Assembly: GCA_008933805.1 (NCBI GenBank) | Contig: WBUH01000016.1 | Span: 1 to 64,000 of the forward strand | Reading direction: 5' to 3' | From: Bacteroidota bacterium | Lineage (GTDB): Bacteria; Bacteroidota; Bacteroidia; UBA8524 | Length of the DNA stretch: 64,000 nucleotides | Shown here: in pieces, positions 25,098-33,845 of the stretch | Numbering within the stretch: the stretch's first letter is position 1 | How the letters are laid out: every line of letters begins with the position of its first letter | Position numbers and translations under genes: made by a program | Notes under the pieces: generated by a model | The model's database searches: none | Told to the model about the DNA's origin: nothing | The model's input: the letters and a program-made list of their open reading frames with translations, nothing else

Positions 25098-26309
25098 ATG
25101 AACTGGATACTAAAAAAAACAAAAGGCGATGCGGTAATATGGGCAGTAGTAATACTGTTGTCCATATTCGGGCTATTGGCCGTGTACAGTTCTACGGGCA
25201 CGCTGGCCTATAAAAAACAAGGCGGTAATACCGAGTTTTACCTTTTCAAACACTTATCCTTCTTAACCTTTGGCTTAATACTTATGTATTTAAGCCATTT
25301 GGTAAATTTTAAGTACTACTCGCGTATCTCACAAATACTGCTGATACTCTCTTTTGTACTATTACCCTATACCCTGTTCTTCGGAACAGATATAAACGAT
25401 GCCCGCAGGTGGATTACCCTGCCTGTAATCGGGTTCACCTTTCAAACGTCAGATTTGGCGAAACTGGCTCTTATCATGTACGTGGCCCGTTTCCTTTCAA
25501 AACGTCAGGACGAAATAAAAGACTTTAAAAAATCGTTCCTGCCTGTTACCATCACCATCGCATTAATATGTGCCCTTATTATGCCCGCCAACCTTTCAAC
25601 AGCATTGGTACTTTTCGCCACCTGCTTGTTGTTGATGTTTATCGGTCGTATTGCCTTCAAGCACATATTACTGGTTGTAGGCTCGGGTGCATTAGCCGCT
25701 ACAGTATTAGTAGTAATGGCTCTTACCTTGCCCGATGATGCCCTTAGCAAAATCGCCCGTTTGAAAACGTGGAAACACCGTATTGAGCATTTTGCTGCCC
25801 GTGACAACGGCCCTGTTGATGAGCGCGAAGCCTTGCAAACCGATTATCAGGTAGTGCAGGCCAAAATAGCCATCGCAGGCGGCGGTTTAATAGGTAAAGG
25901 ACCGGGTAACAGCACCCAGCGTAACTTCTTGCCTCACCCCTACTCCGATTTTGTGTTTGCCATCATATTAGAAGAATACGGTCTCATAGGCGCTTCGTTT
26001 CTTATACTGCTGTACCTGGTGCTCTTATTCAGGTGCATCAGGATAGTAATACGAAGTCCGCGAGCCTTTGGGGCACTATTGGCCGTAGGATTAAGTTTCA
26101 GTTTGGTAATACAAGCCTTTATCAACATGGGCGTAGCCGTAAATATATTCCCTGTAACGGGGCTACCCTTGCCATTAGTGAGCATGGGCGGTACCTCATT
26201 AATATTTACCAGCATGGCATTTGGCATTATCCTTAGTGTGAGCCGAGATGTAGAGGAAAAAGAAAATTCAGAGAAACAAGAGGAAGGAGGCGAAGTTGCA
26301 ACCGCTTAA
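25098..26309 (+). CDS. ftsW: Septal peptidoglycan polymerase FtsW
   Basis: A 403-residue SEDS-family protein with about ten membrane helices. Key motifs: DINDARRWITLPVIGFTFQT after the third helix, KARLKTWKHRI-like loop, GPGNSTQRNFLPHPYSDFVF (with the conserved Asp-region in the large periplasmic loop) and GLPLPLVSMGGTSLI near the end. It is a glycosyltransferase acting with FtsI. Start at ATG 25098; it overlaps murG by 14 nt. Confidence 0.95.
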   Translation: MNWILKKTKGDAVIWAVVILLSIFGLLAVYSSTGTLAYKKQGGNTEFYLFKHLSFLTFGLILMYLSHLVNFKYYSRISQILLILSFVLLPYTLFFGTDINDARRWITLPVIGFTFQTSDLAKLALIMYVARFLSKRQDEIKDFKKSFLPVTITIALICALIMPANLSTALVLFATCLLLMFIGRIAFKHILLVVGSGALAATVLVVMALTLPDDALSKIARLKTWKHRIEHFAARDNGPVDEREALQTDYQVVQAKIAIAGGGLIGKGPGNSTQRNFLPHPYSDFVFAIILEEYGLIGASFLILLYLVLLFRCIRIVIRSPRAFGALLAVGLSFSLVIQAFINMGVAVNIFPVTGLPLPLVSMGGTSLIFTSMAFGIILSVSRDVEEKENSEKQEEGGEVATA

Positions 26310-27387
26310 AGTTGTTATTTCAGGAGGGGGCACAGGTGGCCATATATTTCCGGCCATTGCTATTGCAAAAGCCCTGCAAAAGCGTAATCCGCAAACCCAA
26401 GTATTATTTGTAGGAGCAAAAGGCCGCATGGAAATGGAAAAAGTTCCGGCGGCAGGCTACAAAATAGTAGGGCTTGATATAGCAGGCATACAGCGCAAGT
26501 TTGATTTACGCAACCTGCTTATCCCTTATAAAGTAGTTAAAAGCTTGTGGCAGGCTCACAAGATATTAAAGGAGTTTAAACCCGATATAGTAATTGGTGT
26601 GGGTGGTTATGCCAGTGCGCCTACCCTGTACATGGCGGCGCAAATGGACATTCCCACGCTTATACAGGAGCAAAACAGCTATGCCGGCCTCACCAATAAA
26701 ATACTGGCCAAACGGGTAGCTGCTATTTGTGTGGCCTTTAACAACATGGATGCTTATTTCCCTGCTAAAAAGATTGTGCTTACGGGCAACCCTGTGCGCG
26801 AAGATTTGCAGGACATAAGCGGCAAACGTGAAGAAGCACTTAAACACTTTGGACTTAAAGAAGGCCAAAAAACCTTGTTGATTATCGGGGGCAGCTTAGG
26901 TGCACGTACCATCAATACCTCAGTATTTGAAGGTATACATATGCTGAACGATGAAGGCATACAAGTGATATGGCAAACGGGAAAATTCTTTTACGGTAAG
27001 GCGCAGGAAAAAAACAGCAGCACAGTAAAAGTGTTCGATTTTATCAACCGCATGGATTTGGCGTATGCCGCAGCCGATGTGGTAGTATCAAGAGCGGGCG
27101 CATTATCCATTGCTGAATTATGCCTAACAGGTAAGCCCTGTATTTTGGTGCCTTCGCCCAACGTGGCCGAAGACCACCAAACCAAAAACGCAATGGCTTT
27201 GGTAAACGAGAATGCAGCCCAACTGGTAAAAGACGTTGAAGCAAAGCGGATGCTGGTGAACAGTGCTTTGTACTTATTGCACGACGAAAACCGACAAAAA
27301 CAACTTACACAAACCATACGGACGCTGGCTATACCCAATGCCGCCGAACGTATTGTGGATGAAGTTTATAAAATAGTACCACAATAA
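26296..27387 (+). CDS. murG: Lipid II synthase MurG
   Basis: A 363-residue GT28-family glycosyltransferase: GGGTGGHIFPAIAIAKAL at the N-terminus, VGGYASAPTLYMAA, QEQNSYAGLTNKILAKR, IIGGSLGARTINTSV and the UDP-GlcNAc-binding RAGALSIAELCLTGKP. It adds GlcNAc to lipid I at the inner face of the membrane. The only plausible start is TTG at 26296, preceded by AGGAGG at 26285, a strong ribosome-binding site, and overlapping ftsW by 14 nt. Confidence 0.95.
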   Translation: MQPLKVVISGGGTGGHIFPAIAIAKALQKRNPQTQVLFVGAKGRMEMEKVPAAGYKIVGLDIAGIQRKFDLRNLLIPYKVVKSLWQAHKILKEFKPDIVIGVGGYASAPTLYMAAQMDIPTLIQEQNSYAGLTNKILAKRVAAICVAFNNMDAYFPAKKIVLTGNPVREDLQDISGKREEALKHFGLKEGQKTLLIIGGSLGARTINTSVFEGIHMLNDEGIQVIWQTGKFFYGKAQEKNSSTVKVFDFINRMDLAYAAADVVVSRAGALSIAELCLTGKPCILVPSPNVAEDHQTKNAMALVNENAAQLVKDVEAKRMLVNSALYLLHDENRQKQLTQTIRTLAIPNAAERIVDEVYKIVPQ

Positions 27388-27509
27388 AATTTAAAGATTT
27401 GTTGATTTAGAGACTTGAAATAAAGTGTAGAAAGACGGATTGGTGAGATTAGAACGAAAAATAAGACATAAAAGCAAACGGTTAAAGGCCAACAGCAAAT
27501 ACTAAAAAA

Positions 27510-28892
27510 ATGAACGCCGAAGGGCTTAAAAACATATACTTCATTGGCATAGGCGGCATAGGCATGAGCGCACTGGCTCGTTATTTTAAACAACTGGGCA
27601 AAAACGTAGCAGGCTATGACCGTACCGAAACCGAACTGACACGCACCTTGGTGCGCGAAGGGATTGCCGTGCATTATACCGATGATATTAACTTGGTAGA
27701 TGCTGCCGTTTTAGCTAACCCCTCGCAAAGTGCCGTAGTATATACGCCCGCCGTTCCCAAAGACCATAAAGAACTTAATTACCTGCGTGATAAAGGCTAT
27801 ACCCTTTACAAACGCGCTGAAATATTGGGACTAATAACCCGCGAAACGTACACCATTGCAGTAGGCGGCACCCACGGCAAAACCACCACCTCGTGCATGG
27901 TAGCCCATTTGTTACGCCATGCAAACATTGGTTGCGGAGCATTTTTGGGCGGTATCTCGGCCAATTTTAACTCCAATTTTGTATTGCCCGATGCCAACGC
28001 ACCCGAAGCAATTACAGTAACCGAGGCCGATGAGTTTGACCGCTCGTTTTTGCACCTTTCACCCAACATTGCCGTAATTACCTCAATGGATGCCGACCAT
28101 CTGGACATTTACGGCGAACACAGCAGTTTGCTTGAGTCGTTCCATCTGTTTGCACATAAAATAAAAGCTGGCGGAACTTTGTTTGTTCGCTTCGGGCAAC
28201 CCTTCAATACTCAACTTGAAGATGCTACGGTGCTTACTTACGGTTTAGGCGACGGAGCCGATTATTACGCGGCTAACATCACCATAAACAACGGCCATTA
28301 CTATTTCGATTTGGTAACTCCCACCAATGCCTACACTAACTTAAAGTTGGGTATGCCGGGCATTCATAATGTAGAAAATGCCGTAGCGGCTTCTTCCATC
28401 GCGCTAAAGATGGGTGTTACCGAAGAGCAACTGCGCAGCGGCTTGGCGGCTTTTAAGGGCGTAAAACGCAGGTTTGAATACATTATCAACCGTGAGGATT
28501 TTGTGTACATAGACGATTATGCCCATCATCCCACAGAGTTAGAGGCGGCCATTAAATCGGCAAGACAATTATATCCGGGTAAAAAAATAATGGGGGTATT
28601 TCAACCGCATTTGTACTCGCGTACCCGCGATTTTGTTGATGGTTTTGCGCACAGTTTGAGTTTACTGGACGAAGTAATACTGCTGGATATTTATCCCGCA
28701 CGTGAGCTGCCCATTGATGGAGTTACGTCAGAAATTATTTTTGATAAAATAACCACTGCTGCTAAAACCTTGTGTACTAAAGACGAGTTTTTAGCGGTTA
28801 TAAAAAATAAACAACCCGAAGTTTTGCTAACCCTCGGCGCGGGAGATATAGACCAATTTGTATTACCCCTTCAACATTTATATACCGCATGA
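27510..28892 (+). CDS. murC: UDP-MurNAc:L-alanine ligase MurC
   Basis: A 460-residue Mur ligase beginning MNAEGLKNIYFIGIGGIGMSA (N-terminal nucleotide fold), with ATP loop VGGTHGKTTTSCMVAHLL near residue 120, TVTEADEFDRSFLHLSP, DADHLDIYG, and the C-terminal YIDDYAHHPTELEAAIKSAR with GVFQPHLYSRTRDF, diagnostic for MurC. It adds L-alanine to UDP-MurNAc. A 122-nt AT-rich gap separates it from murG; it overlaps ftsQ by ATGA. Confidence 0.96.
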   Translation: MNAEGLKNIYFIGIGGIGMSALARYFKQLGKNVAGYDRTETELTRTLVREGIAVHYTDDINLVDAAVLANPSQSAVVYTPAVPKDHKELNYLRDKGYTLYKRAEILGLITRETYTIAVGGTHGKTTTSCMVAHLLRHANIGCGAFLGGISANFNSNFVLPDANAPEAITVTEADEFDRSFLHLSPNIAVITSMDADHLDIYGEHSSLLESFHLFAHKIKAGGTLFVRFGQPFNTQLEDATVLTYGLGDGADYYAANITINNGHYYFDLVTPTNAYTNLKLGMPGIHNVENAVAASSIALKMGVTEEQLRSGLAAFKGVKRRFEYIINREDFVYIDDYAHHPTELEAAIKSARQLYPGKKIMGVFQPHLYSRTRDFVDGFAHSLSLLDEVILLDIYPARELPIDGVTSEIIFDKITTAAKTLCTKDEFLAVIKNKQPEVLLTLGAGDIDQFVLPLQHLYTA

Positions 28893-29668
28893 AAAAACGC
28901 TGGCAATTAATAGCAACGTACGGCACCTGGACAATACTGGTTATTGCCCTGCTTGCCTCGTTGTCGTTTGTAGAGCGTGAACAGAAGCAAATGCGGTGCA
29001 AATCGTTGGAAGTAAAGATTGAACCTGAGGCTGAAACCTATTTTATTACCCGCGATGATGTGGTAAGTGAATTAACCGGAGGCTTGGGTGAAGCCACACT
29101 GATGGGGCAACCCGTTGCCGGTTTTAATGTAGGCCAGCTGGAAGGATTGCTTGAAGTGAACCCTTTTGTGCAAAGTGCCGAAGTGTTTATTGATATTGAG
29201 GGCAACCTGCGGGTGGATGTAGTACAACGCCGCCCCATAATACGTGTGATGAAGCGTGAAGGCGGCGGTTATTATATTGATGAATACGGCATAAAAATGC
29301 CCTTGAGCGATAGTTTTACCGCCCACGTACCCATTGCCACAGGCAATATTTATGAAAAGCTGGAAAAATCGCGCGACACGGTATTTTCAAAAGCAGGGCG
29401 CGATGTTTACCAATTGGGGTTATACATTGACAAGAACCCTTTTTGGAAAGCCATGATAGAACAAGTGGAGGTAAACGCCAAAGGCGAGTTGGTGTTTATT
29501 CCGAAAATTGCCGACCATAAGGTAATACTGGGTGACGCAGAACGATTGGATGAAAAACTTACCCATTTAAAAATCTTTTACAAAAAAGGTTTGAACAAGT
29601 TGGGGTGGGATAAATACAAAGTGATTAATTTAAAGTACACAGGGCAGATTGTGTGCGAAAAATACTAA
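28889..29668 (+). CDS. ftsQ: Cell division protein FtsQ/DivIB
   Basis: A 259-residue bitopic protein. One membrane helix at about residues 11-28 (YGTWTILVIALLASLSFV), then a POTRA-like domain (LEVNPFVQSAEVFIDIEGN, LRVDVVQRRPIIRVMK) and an FtsQ beta domain (GGGYYIDEYGIKMPLSDSF). It links early and late divisome proteins. Position between murC and ftsA and the 4-nt overlap with murC support the call. Confidence 0.92.
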   Translation: MKKRWQLIATYGTWTILVIALLASLSFVEREQKQMRCKSLEVKIEPEAETYFITRDDVVSELTGGLGEATLMGQPVAGFNVGQLEGLLEVNPFVQSAEVFIDIEGNLRVDVVQRRPIIRVMKREGGGYYIDEYGIKMPLSDSFTAHVPIATGNIYEKLEKSRDTVFSKAGRDVYQLGLYIDKNPFWKAMIEQVEVNAKGELVFIPKIADHKVILGDAERLDEKLTHLKIFYKKGLNKLGWDKYKVINLKYTGQIVCEKY

Positions 29669-29704
29669 AAACAGCAAGGCTATATAAAGTAATATTGAAG
29701 GATT

Positions 29705-31006
29705 ATGCACAACGGTAAAATAATAGTTGGCTTAGACATTGGTACCACAAAGGTTTGCGCCATTGTGGGACGTTTTAACGAGTATGGAAAGATTGACGTG
29801 CTGGGCATGGGCAAAGCCGATTCGCACGGGGTTACACGAGGTGTTGTAACCAACATTAACAAAACAGTAGAAGCTATAAAAAAGGCTATTGACGAGGCTT
29901 CTGACAAATCAGGAGTTGAAGTGCGCAAGGTGCACGTAGGCATAGCCGGACAACATATAAAAAGCCGCCAACACCGTGGTTTGGTAGTGCGCAACTCGAT
30001 AGATACCGAGATTGACATGCACGACCTTAGCAAGCTGGAAGGCGATATGTATAAGCTGGCATTGAACCCCGGCGAAGAAATTATTCACGTATTGCCCCAA
30101 GAATACACTGTGGATAACGAGCCCGGTATCAAAGACCCTGTGGGTATGTCAGGCATCCGTTTAGAAGGAAATTTCCATGTAATTACCGCGCAAGTAACTG
30201 CTGCGCGCAACATATACAAATGCGTTCAGTTGGCAGGCTTAGAAGCGGCTGATTTGATACTGGAGCCTTTGGCGTCGTCAGAATCAGTGCTGAGCCCCCA
30301 AGAAATGGATGCAGGCGTTTGCTTGGTAGACATTGGTGGCGGCACAACAGATATTGCCATCTTCCACGACGGTGTAATCCGCCACACAGCGGTAATCCCC
30401 TACGGTGGTAACATCATTACTGAAGACATCAAAGAAGGTTGCAACGTATTGCGCGACCATGCCGAGCTGTTGAAAGTAAAATTCGGGTCGGCACTATGGG
30501 AAGAAACCAAAGCCAACGAGATTATCTCGATACCCGGTTTGCGTGGTCGCGACCCGAAAGAAATTTCGGTGCGTAACCTTGCCAAAATAATTCAAGCCCG
30601 CGTTGAAGAGATTTTTGAATTGGTGTATTGCGAGATTAAAAACAGCGGCGTAGAGAAGAAACTAATAGGCGGTGTGGTAATAACAGGGGGCGGTGCCCAA
30701 CTGAAACACGTTACCCACCTTGCTGAATATGTAACAGGGTTGGATGCCCGCATAGGCTACCCCAACGAGCATTTGGCCAAAGGAATGGTAGAAGAAGTAA
30801 AAAGCCCCATGTATGCCACAGGTATCGGTTTAGTGATTAAAGGATTAAAAACTGAAGACACAGGCATTGACATGAACGGCGCTGCCAAAAGCGAAGGCGA
30901 GTTGAAAGAACAACGCAAACAGATAAAAGACGAAATGCAGCGCAAAAACTTCCTTAACCGCTTAAAACAGTGGTTTGTGGATGATTTAGACGTGAAGGAT
31001 TTTTAA
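29705..31006 (+). CDS. ftsA: Cell division protein FtsA
   Basis: A 433-residue actin-like ATPase: phosphate-1 loop VGLDIGTTKVCAIVG at residue 9, the SHS2/1C domain with RKVHVGIAGQHIKSRQ, phosphate-2 loop VDIGGGTTDIAIF, GVVITGGGAQLKH, and a C-terminal amphipathic helix (RKNFLNRLKQWFVDDL) that anchors FtsZ rings to the membrane. It precedes ftsZ. Confidence 0.96.
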   Translation: MHNGKIIVGLDIGTTKVCAIVGRFNEYGKIDVLGMGKADSHGVTRGVVTNINKTVEAIKKAIDEASDKSGVEVRKVHVGIAGQHIKSRQHRGLVVRNSIDTEIDMHDLSKLEGDMYKLALNPGEEIIHVLPQEYTVDNEPGIKDPVGMSGIRLEGNFHVITAQVTAARNIYKCVQLAGLEAADLILEPLASSESVLSPQEMDAGVCLVDIGGGTTDIAIFHDGVIRHTAVIPYGGNIITEDIKEGCNVLRDHAELLKVKFGSALWEETKANEIISIPGLRGRDPKEISVRNLAKIIQARVEEIFELVYCEIKNSGVEKKLIGGVVITGGGAQLKHVTHLAEYVTGLDARIGYPNEHLAKGMVEEVKSPMYATGIGLVIKGLKTEDTGIDMNGAAKSEGELKEQRKQIKDEMQRKNFLNRLKQWFVDDLDVKDF

Positions 31007-31060
31007 TTTGAAGACGTGTTGATTTGAGAATTTGATAATTAGCTTATCAACTAATTAAGA

Positions 31061-31119
31061 AAATAAATGTGCTGGTGAGCCGGTGTGCGGCTTCCCTCCT
31101 TAATAAGGAGGGATTGAGG
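31061..31119. repeat. Short repeats in the ftsA-ftsZ gap
   Basis: 31061-31088 matches 24909-24936 (shared AAATAAATGTGCTG and GTGTGC with the same spacing). It is followed by the perfect hairpin CCCTCCTT-AAT-AAGGAGGG at 31094-31112. The gap is 164 bp and holds no gene. Confidence 0.5.
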
Positions 31120-31170
31120 GAGGTGTGATAAAATTTAGAAAATATTTAAATCGATTAATTACTTAAAAGT

Positions 31171-32673
31171 ATGTCGAAGTTTACAGTTGATTTACCCAAA
31201 GAACGCTCATCAATAATTAAAGTTATTGGTGTGGGCGGTGGCGGCAGCAATGCCGTAAACCACATGTACCGTCAGGGTATAGCAGGCGTTGATTTTTTTG
31301 TTTGTAATACAGATTCACAGGCGTTGGAACGCAGCCCTGTGCCTAATAAAATACAGCTGGGCACCTCTATCACCGAAGGATTGGGCGCAGGCTCAAACCC
31401 TGAAATGGGTAAAAAGGCTGCCCTTGAAAGTATAGAGGAGATTATCGACCTATTGGGCGTTAATACCAAAATGATATTTGTTACCGCCGGGATGGGCGGT
31501 GGCACAGGTACCGGAGCTGCCCCCATTATTGCTAAAACGGCAAAAGAAATGGGCATACTAACCGTAGGTATTGTTACCACCCCGTTTAGTTTTGAAGGTC
31601 CGCGCCGTACCCAACAAGGTATGACAGGTGTTGCCGAAATGAAAGATGCTGTTGATGCCCTGCTTATAATCTCTAACGATAAAATCAAAGAGATGTACAG
31701 CAATTTCCGCTTCACACAAGCGTTTGCCCAAGCTGATGATGTACTAACCATTGCTGCCAAAGGCATTGCTGAAATCATTACTATGAGCGGCGACGGTAAC
31801 GTGGATTTCCAAGACGTTCGTACAGCCATGACCAACAGCGGTAAAGCCATTATGGGTACCGGTGTTGCAGAAGGTGCTGACCGTGCTATAAAAGCCTCGC
31901 AAATGGCCATTAACTCACCTTTGTTAGACAACACCCAAATTGAAGGTGCCGGTTGGTTGTTGATAAACATTTCGTGGGGTATGGAAGAACCTACCATGGA
32001 AGAAATGGGAACTGTGATGGACTTTTTCCAAGAGAAAGCCGGATTGAATGCTAACCTTAAATTCGGTTGGTGCTCAAACGAAACATTGGAGAAAAAACTA
32101 TCGGTTACCCTTATTGCTACAGGTTTCGGTAACAAGGAAAACACTTTTAAGACTCCCAAAGAGGAAGTACGCATCCCTTTAATCGAACCAAAAGAAGAGG
32201 TTGAAGAGAACGTACAACCTAAAAACGTAGAGCCTCAAAACACTTTCCACACGCCTCCCGCGTTTGAGGAAAGCGAAATAATATTCCGTCCGATGGCTCC
32301 TCGTCAGGAAAACACCCATACCGAAACGAAACAGGATTTATTTACCATAAAGCCTATGGAAGAAGAGGAACCGGTGCGCATTAACCTGCACGACGAACGC
32401 GTTGAAGACCAAGATTTGGAACGTGAGCGTATACAAAAACTAAAAGAGCGTATGGTGTACCTTAAAAACCTGAACGCGAAGCTAAACAACCCTGAAGGCA
32501 TGATGGACATGGAAAAAGAGCCTGCCTATATGCGTAAAGGTGCAAAGCTGGATGAGGTACCTCATTCATCAGTATCGCAAGTATCTAAAGTGTCGTTGTT
32601 TGAAAATCCTGACGACGACAACAAGATAGAGCTGAAAACCAACAACAGTTTTCTGCACGACAATGTTGATTGA
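31171..32673 (+). CDS. ftsZ: Cell division GTPase FtsZ
   Basis: A 500-residue tubulin homologue: KVIGVGGGGSNAVNHM at residue 17, the GTP-binding signature GMGGGTGTGAAP near residue 108, NDKIKEMYSNFRFTQAFAQA (T7/T6 region). The GTPase body ends near residue 325 and is followed by a long charged linker (about 325-485), longer than in Proteobacteria as usual in Bacteroidota, and the conserved C-terminal peptide ending SFLHDNVD. It polymerises into the division ring. It closes the dcw cluster before a strong terminator. Confidence 0.97.
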   Translation: MSKFTVDLPKERSSIIKVIGVGGGGSNAVNHMYRQGIAGVDFFVCNTDSQALERSPVPNKIQLGTSITEGLGAGSNPEMGKKAALESIEEIIDLLGVNTKMIFVTAGMGGGTGTGAAPIIAKTAKEMGILTVGIVTTPFSFEGPRRTQQGMTGVAEMKDAVDALLIISNDKIKEMYSNFRFTQAFAQADDVLTIAAKGIAEIITMSGDGNVDFQDVRTAMTNSGKAIMGTGVAEGADRAIKASQMAINSPLLDNTQIEGAGWLLINISWGMEEPTMEEMGTVMDFFQEKAGLNANLKFGWCSNETLEKKLSVTLIATGFGNKENTFKTPKEEVRIPLIEPKEEVEENVQPKNVEPQNTFHTPPAFEESEIIFRPMAPRQENTHTETKQDLFTIKPMEEEEPVRINLHDERVEDQDLERERIQKLKERMVYLKNLNAKLNNPEGMMDMEKEPAYMRKGAKLDEVPHSSVSQVSKVSLFENPDDDNKIELKTNNSFLHDNVD

Positions 32674-32698
32674 CGTATTAATTTGGTAAACTCATAGT

Positions 32699-32726
32699 AA
32701 AAGCCCTGCAATTGCGGGGCTTTTTT
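32699..32726 (+). terminator. Terminator of the dcw cluster
   Basis: AAAAGCCC / GGGCTTTT stem (32699-32706 with 32717-32724), inner TGCAATTGCG, followed by more T. The A-run on the other side may also serve the convergent gene at 32732. Confidence 0.85.
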
Positions 32727-32731
32727 GTTTA

Positions 32732-32962
32732 TTAAATACCGTCGAGCACGATTGCCAGCTTGCGATCTTTTTCTGTAATCGTATTACCCGCATCGTGGGT
32801 AGTAAGTACCACGTGCACCTTGTTGTAAACATTTGTCCATTCAGGGTGATGATTTAACTTCTCAATAGCAAAAGAAGCCTTTATCATCCACGCCATTGCA
32901 TTTGCAAATGATGGAAAAACATACGTTTTTACCAGCCTGTTGTTTTCTTCTCTCCATTCCAT
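32732..32962 (-). CDS. Pterin-4a-carbinolamine dehydratase
   Basis: A 76-residue protein: NRLVKTYVFPSFANAMAWMI, then the family signature LNHHPEWTNVYNKVHVVLTT followed by HDAGNTITEKDRKLA. Catalytic histidines (HHPEW and TTHD) are present. It dehydrates 4a-hydroxytetrahydropterin formed by aromatic amino-acid hydroxylases and assists tetrahydrobiopterin recycling. It is shorter than animal PCD because it lacks the N-terminal dimer extension, but fits the bacterial PhhB-like size. No hydroxylase is adjacent. Confidence 0.93.
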   Translation of the reverse strand: MEWREENNRLVKTYVFPSFANAMAWMIKASFAIEKLNHHPEWTNVYNKVHVVLTTHDAGNTITEKDRKLAIVLDGI

Positions 32963-33009
32963 GTCCTAATATACACAAAAATTGCCATTCCCCTGCCCTC
33001 TTTCTTTAG

Positions 33010-33017
33010 TACATTTG
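33010..33017 (+). promoter_or_regulatory. Putative -7 element of the Vsr/GNAT-like gene
   Basis: TACATTTG matches TAnnTTTG exactly, only 5 nt upstream of the ATG at 33023, implying an almost leaderless transcript. Confidence 0.5.
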
Positions 33018-33022
33018 TCCCC

Positions 33023-33841
33023 ATGCCCGCAGGGTTTATCACCGATTTTGAACAACAGGTAAGCACACTGTTTGGCACCGCGTCCCAACACAGCCTCCCA
33101 ACTGCGCCGCAAACACCCTTCCGCATTTTATACTTGCCTCAGTACAATATCCTCTTTCATCTGGTACAAATTAATAACGAGATGTTGCGCGGTTGCACGC
33201 CGGGCTTTTTTGCAGAATGGCAACAAAAAACCGAGGAAAGCGGGGTTAGGGTGGTACAAGTGTTCGAAGACCTTTGGCACACCCGTAGGCAAAACATTAT
33301 TTGCCTGCTTACTTCGCTGGCCGGTAAATCGCAAAAGATATTTGCCCGCAACACAGTTATCAGACGCATTACAAGGCCTGTGGTAAACGATTTTTTAAAC
33401 AACCACCATTTGGGCGGCTCGCCCTCGGCACGTTTTAAATACGGCCTGTTTATAAAGAAAACTAACGAACTGATTGGAGCGGCAACTTTTAGTCCGCCGC
33501 GCAAATTTTACCGCGATGGAAAAGAATACCGTTCGTATGAGTTGATACGCTATGCGGGGATTAACGGAGCTAATATTACAGGCGGGCTTAGTAAGGTGCT
33601 AAAAGCGTTTATTGAAGACGTGCAACCTGATGATATTATGACCTATGCCGACCGTTGCTGGTGGACAGGGGATAGTTACTTACCACTGGGTTTTGAGTGG
33701 ATTGAAAATACTCCCTCGCAAGCCTTTTGTGTAAAAGCAGGCGAATGGATGCGATACCCTGCCCATCAAAAACCCGAAAGTGAGGAGTATCTACAACTGG
33801 AAAATGCCGGAAACAGAAAGTTTTTATTACGGTTGAAGTAG
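33023..33841 (+). CDS. Phage-type protein: nuclease-like N-terminus plus Mom-like GNAT fold
   Basis: A 272-residue protein I recognise only by domain resemblance. Residues about 60-120 (VVQVFEDLWHTRRQNIICLL, KIFARNTVIRRI) resemble the short Vsr-like stretch found in phage and homing-endonuclease-associated proteins. Residues 128-245 (NNHHLGGSPSARFKYGLF, IGAATFSPPRKF, SYELIRYAGINGANITGGLS, TYADRCWWTGDSYLPLGFEW) resemble the GNAT-like Mom fold in those same proteins, including the YADR-W-x-G motif. Such genes are usual in phages, yet no phage gene is nearby. It lies alone, between a pterin dehydratase and the second copy of the structured repeat. Function unknown. Confidence 0.6.
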   Translation: MPAGFITDFEQQVSTLFGTASQHSLPTAPQTPFRILYLPQYNILFHLVQINNEMLRGCTPGFFAEWQQKTEESGVRVVQVFEDLWHTRRQNIICLLTSLAGKSQKIFARNTVIRRITRPVVNDFLNNHHLGGSPSARFKYGLFIKKTNELIGAATFSPPRKFYRDGKEYRSYELIRYAGINGANITGGLSKVLKAFIEDVQPDDIMTYADRCWWTGDSYLPLGFEWIENTPSQAFCVKAGEWMRYPAHQKPESEEYLQLENAGNRKFLLRLK

Positions 33842-33845
33842 TTTT

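Noticed and set aside
31272-32174. Long open frame on the minus strand opposite ftsZ (300 codons)
   Set aside because: ftsZ is unmistakable on the other strand; the antisense frame has low-complexity composition and no domain, a mirror of ftsZ codon use.
33023-33841. Restriction-modification or prophage island
   Set aside because: Only one phage-like gene; no methylase, integrase, capsid or tail gene nearby.
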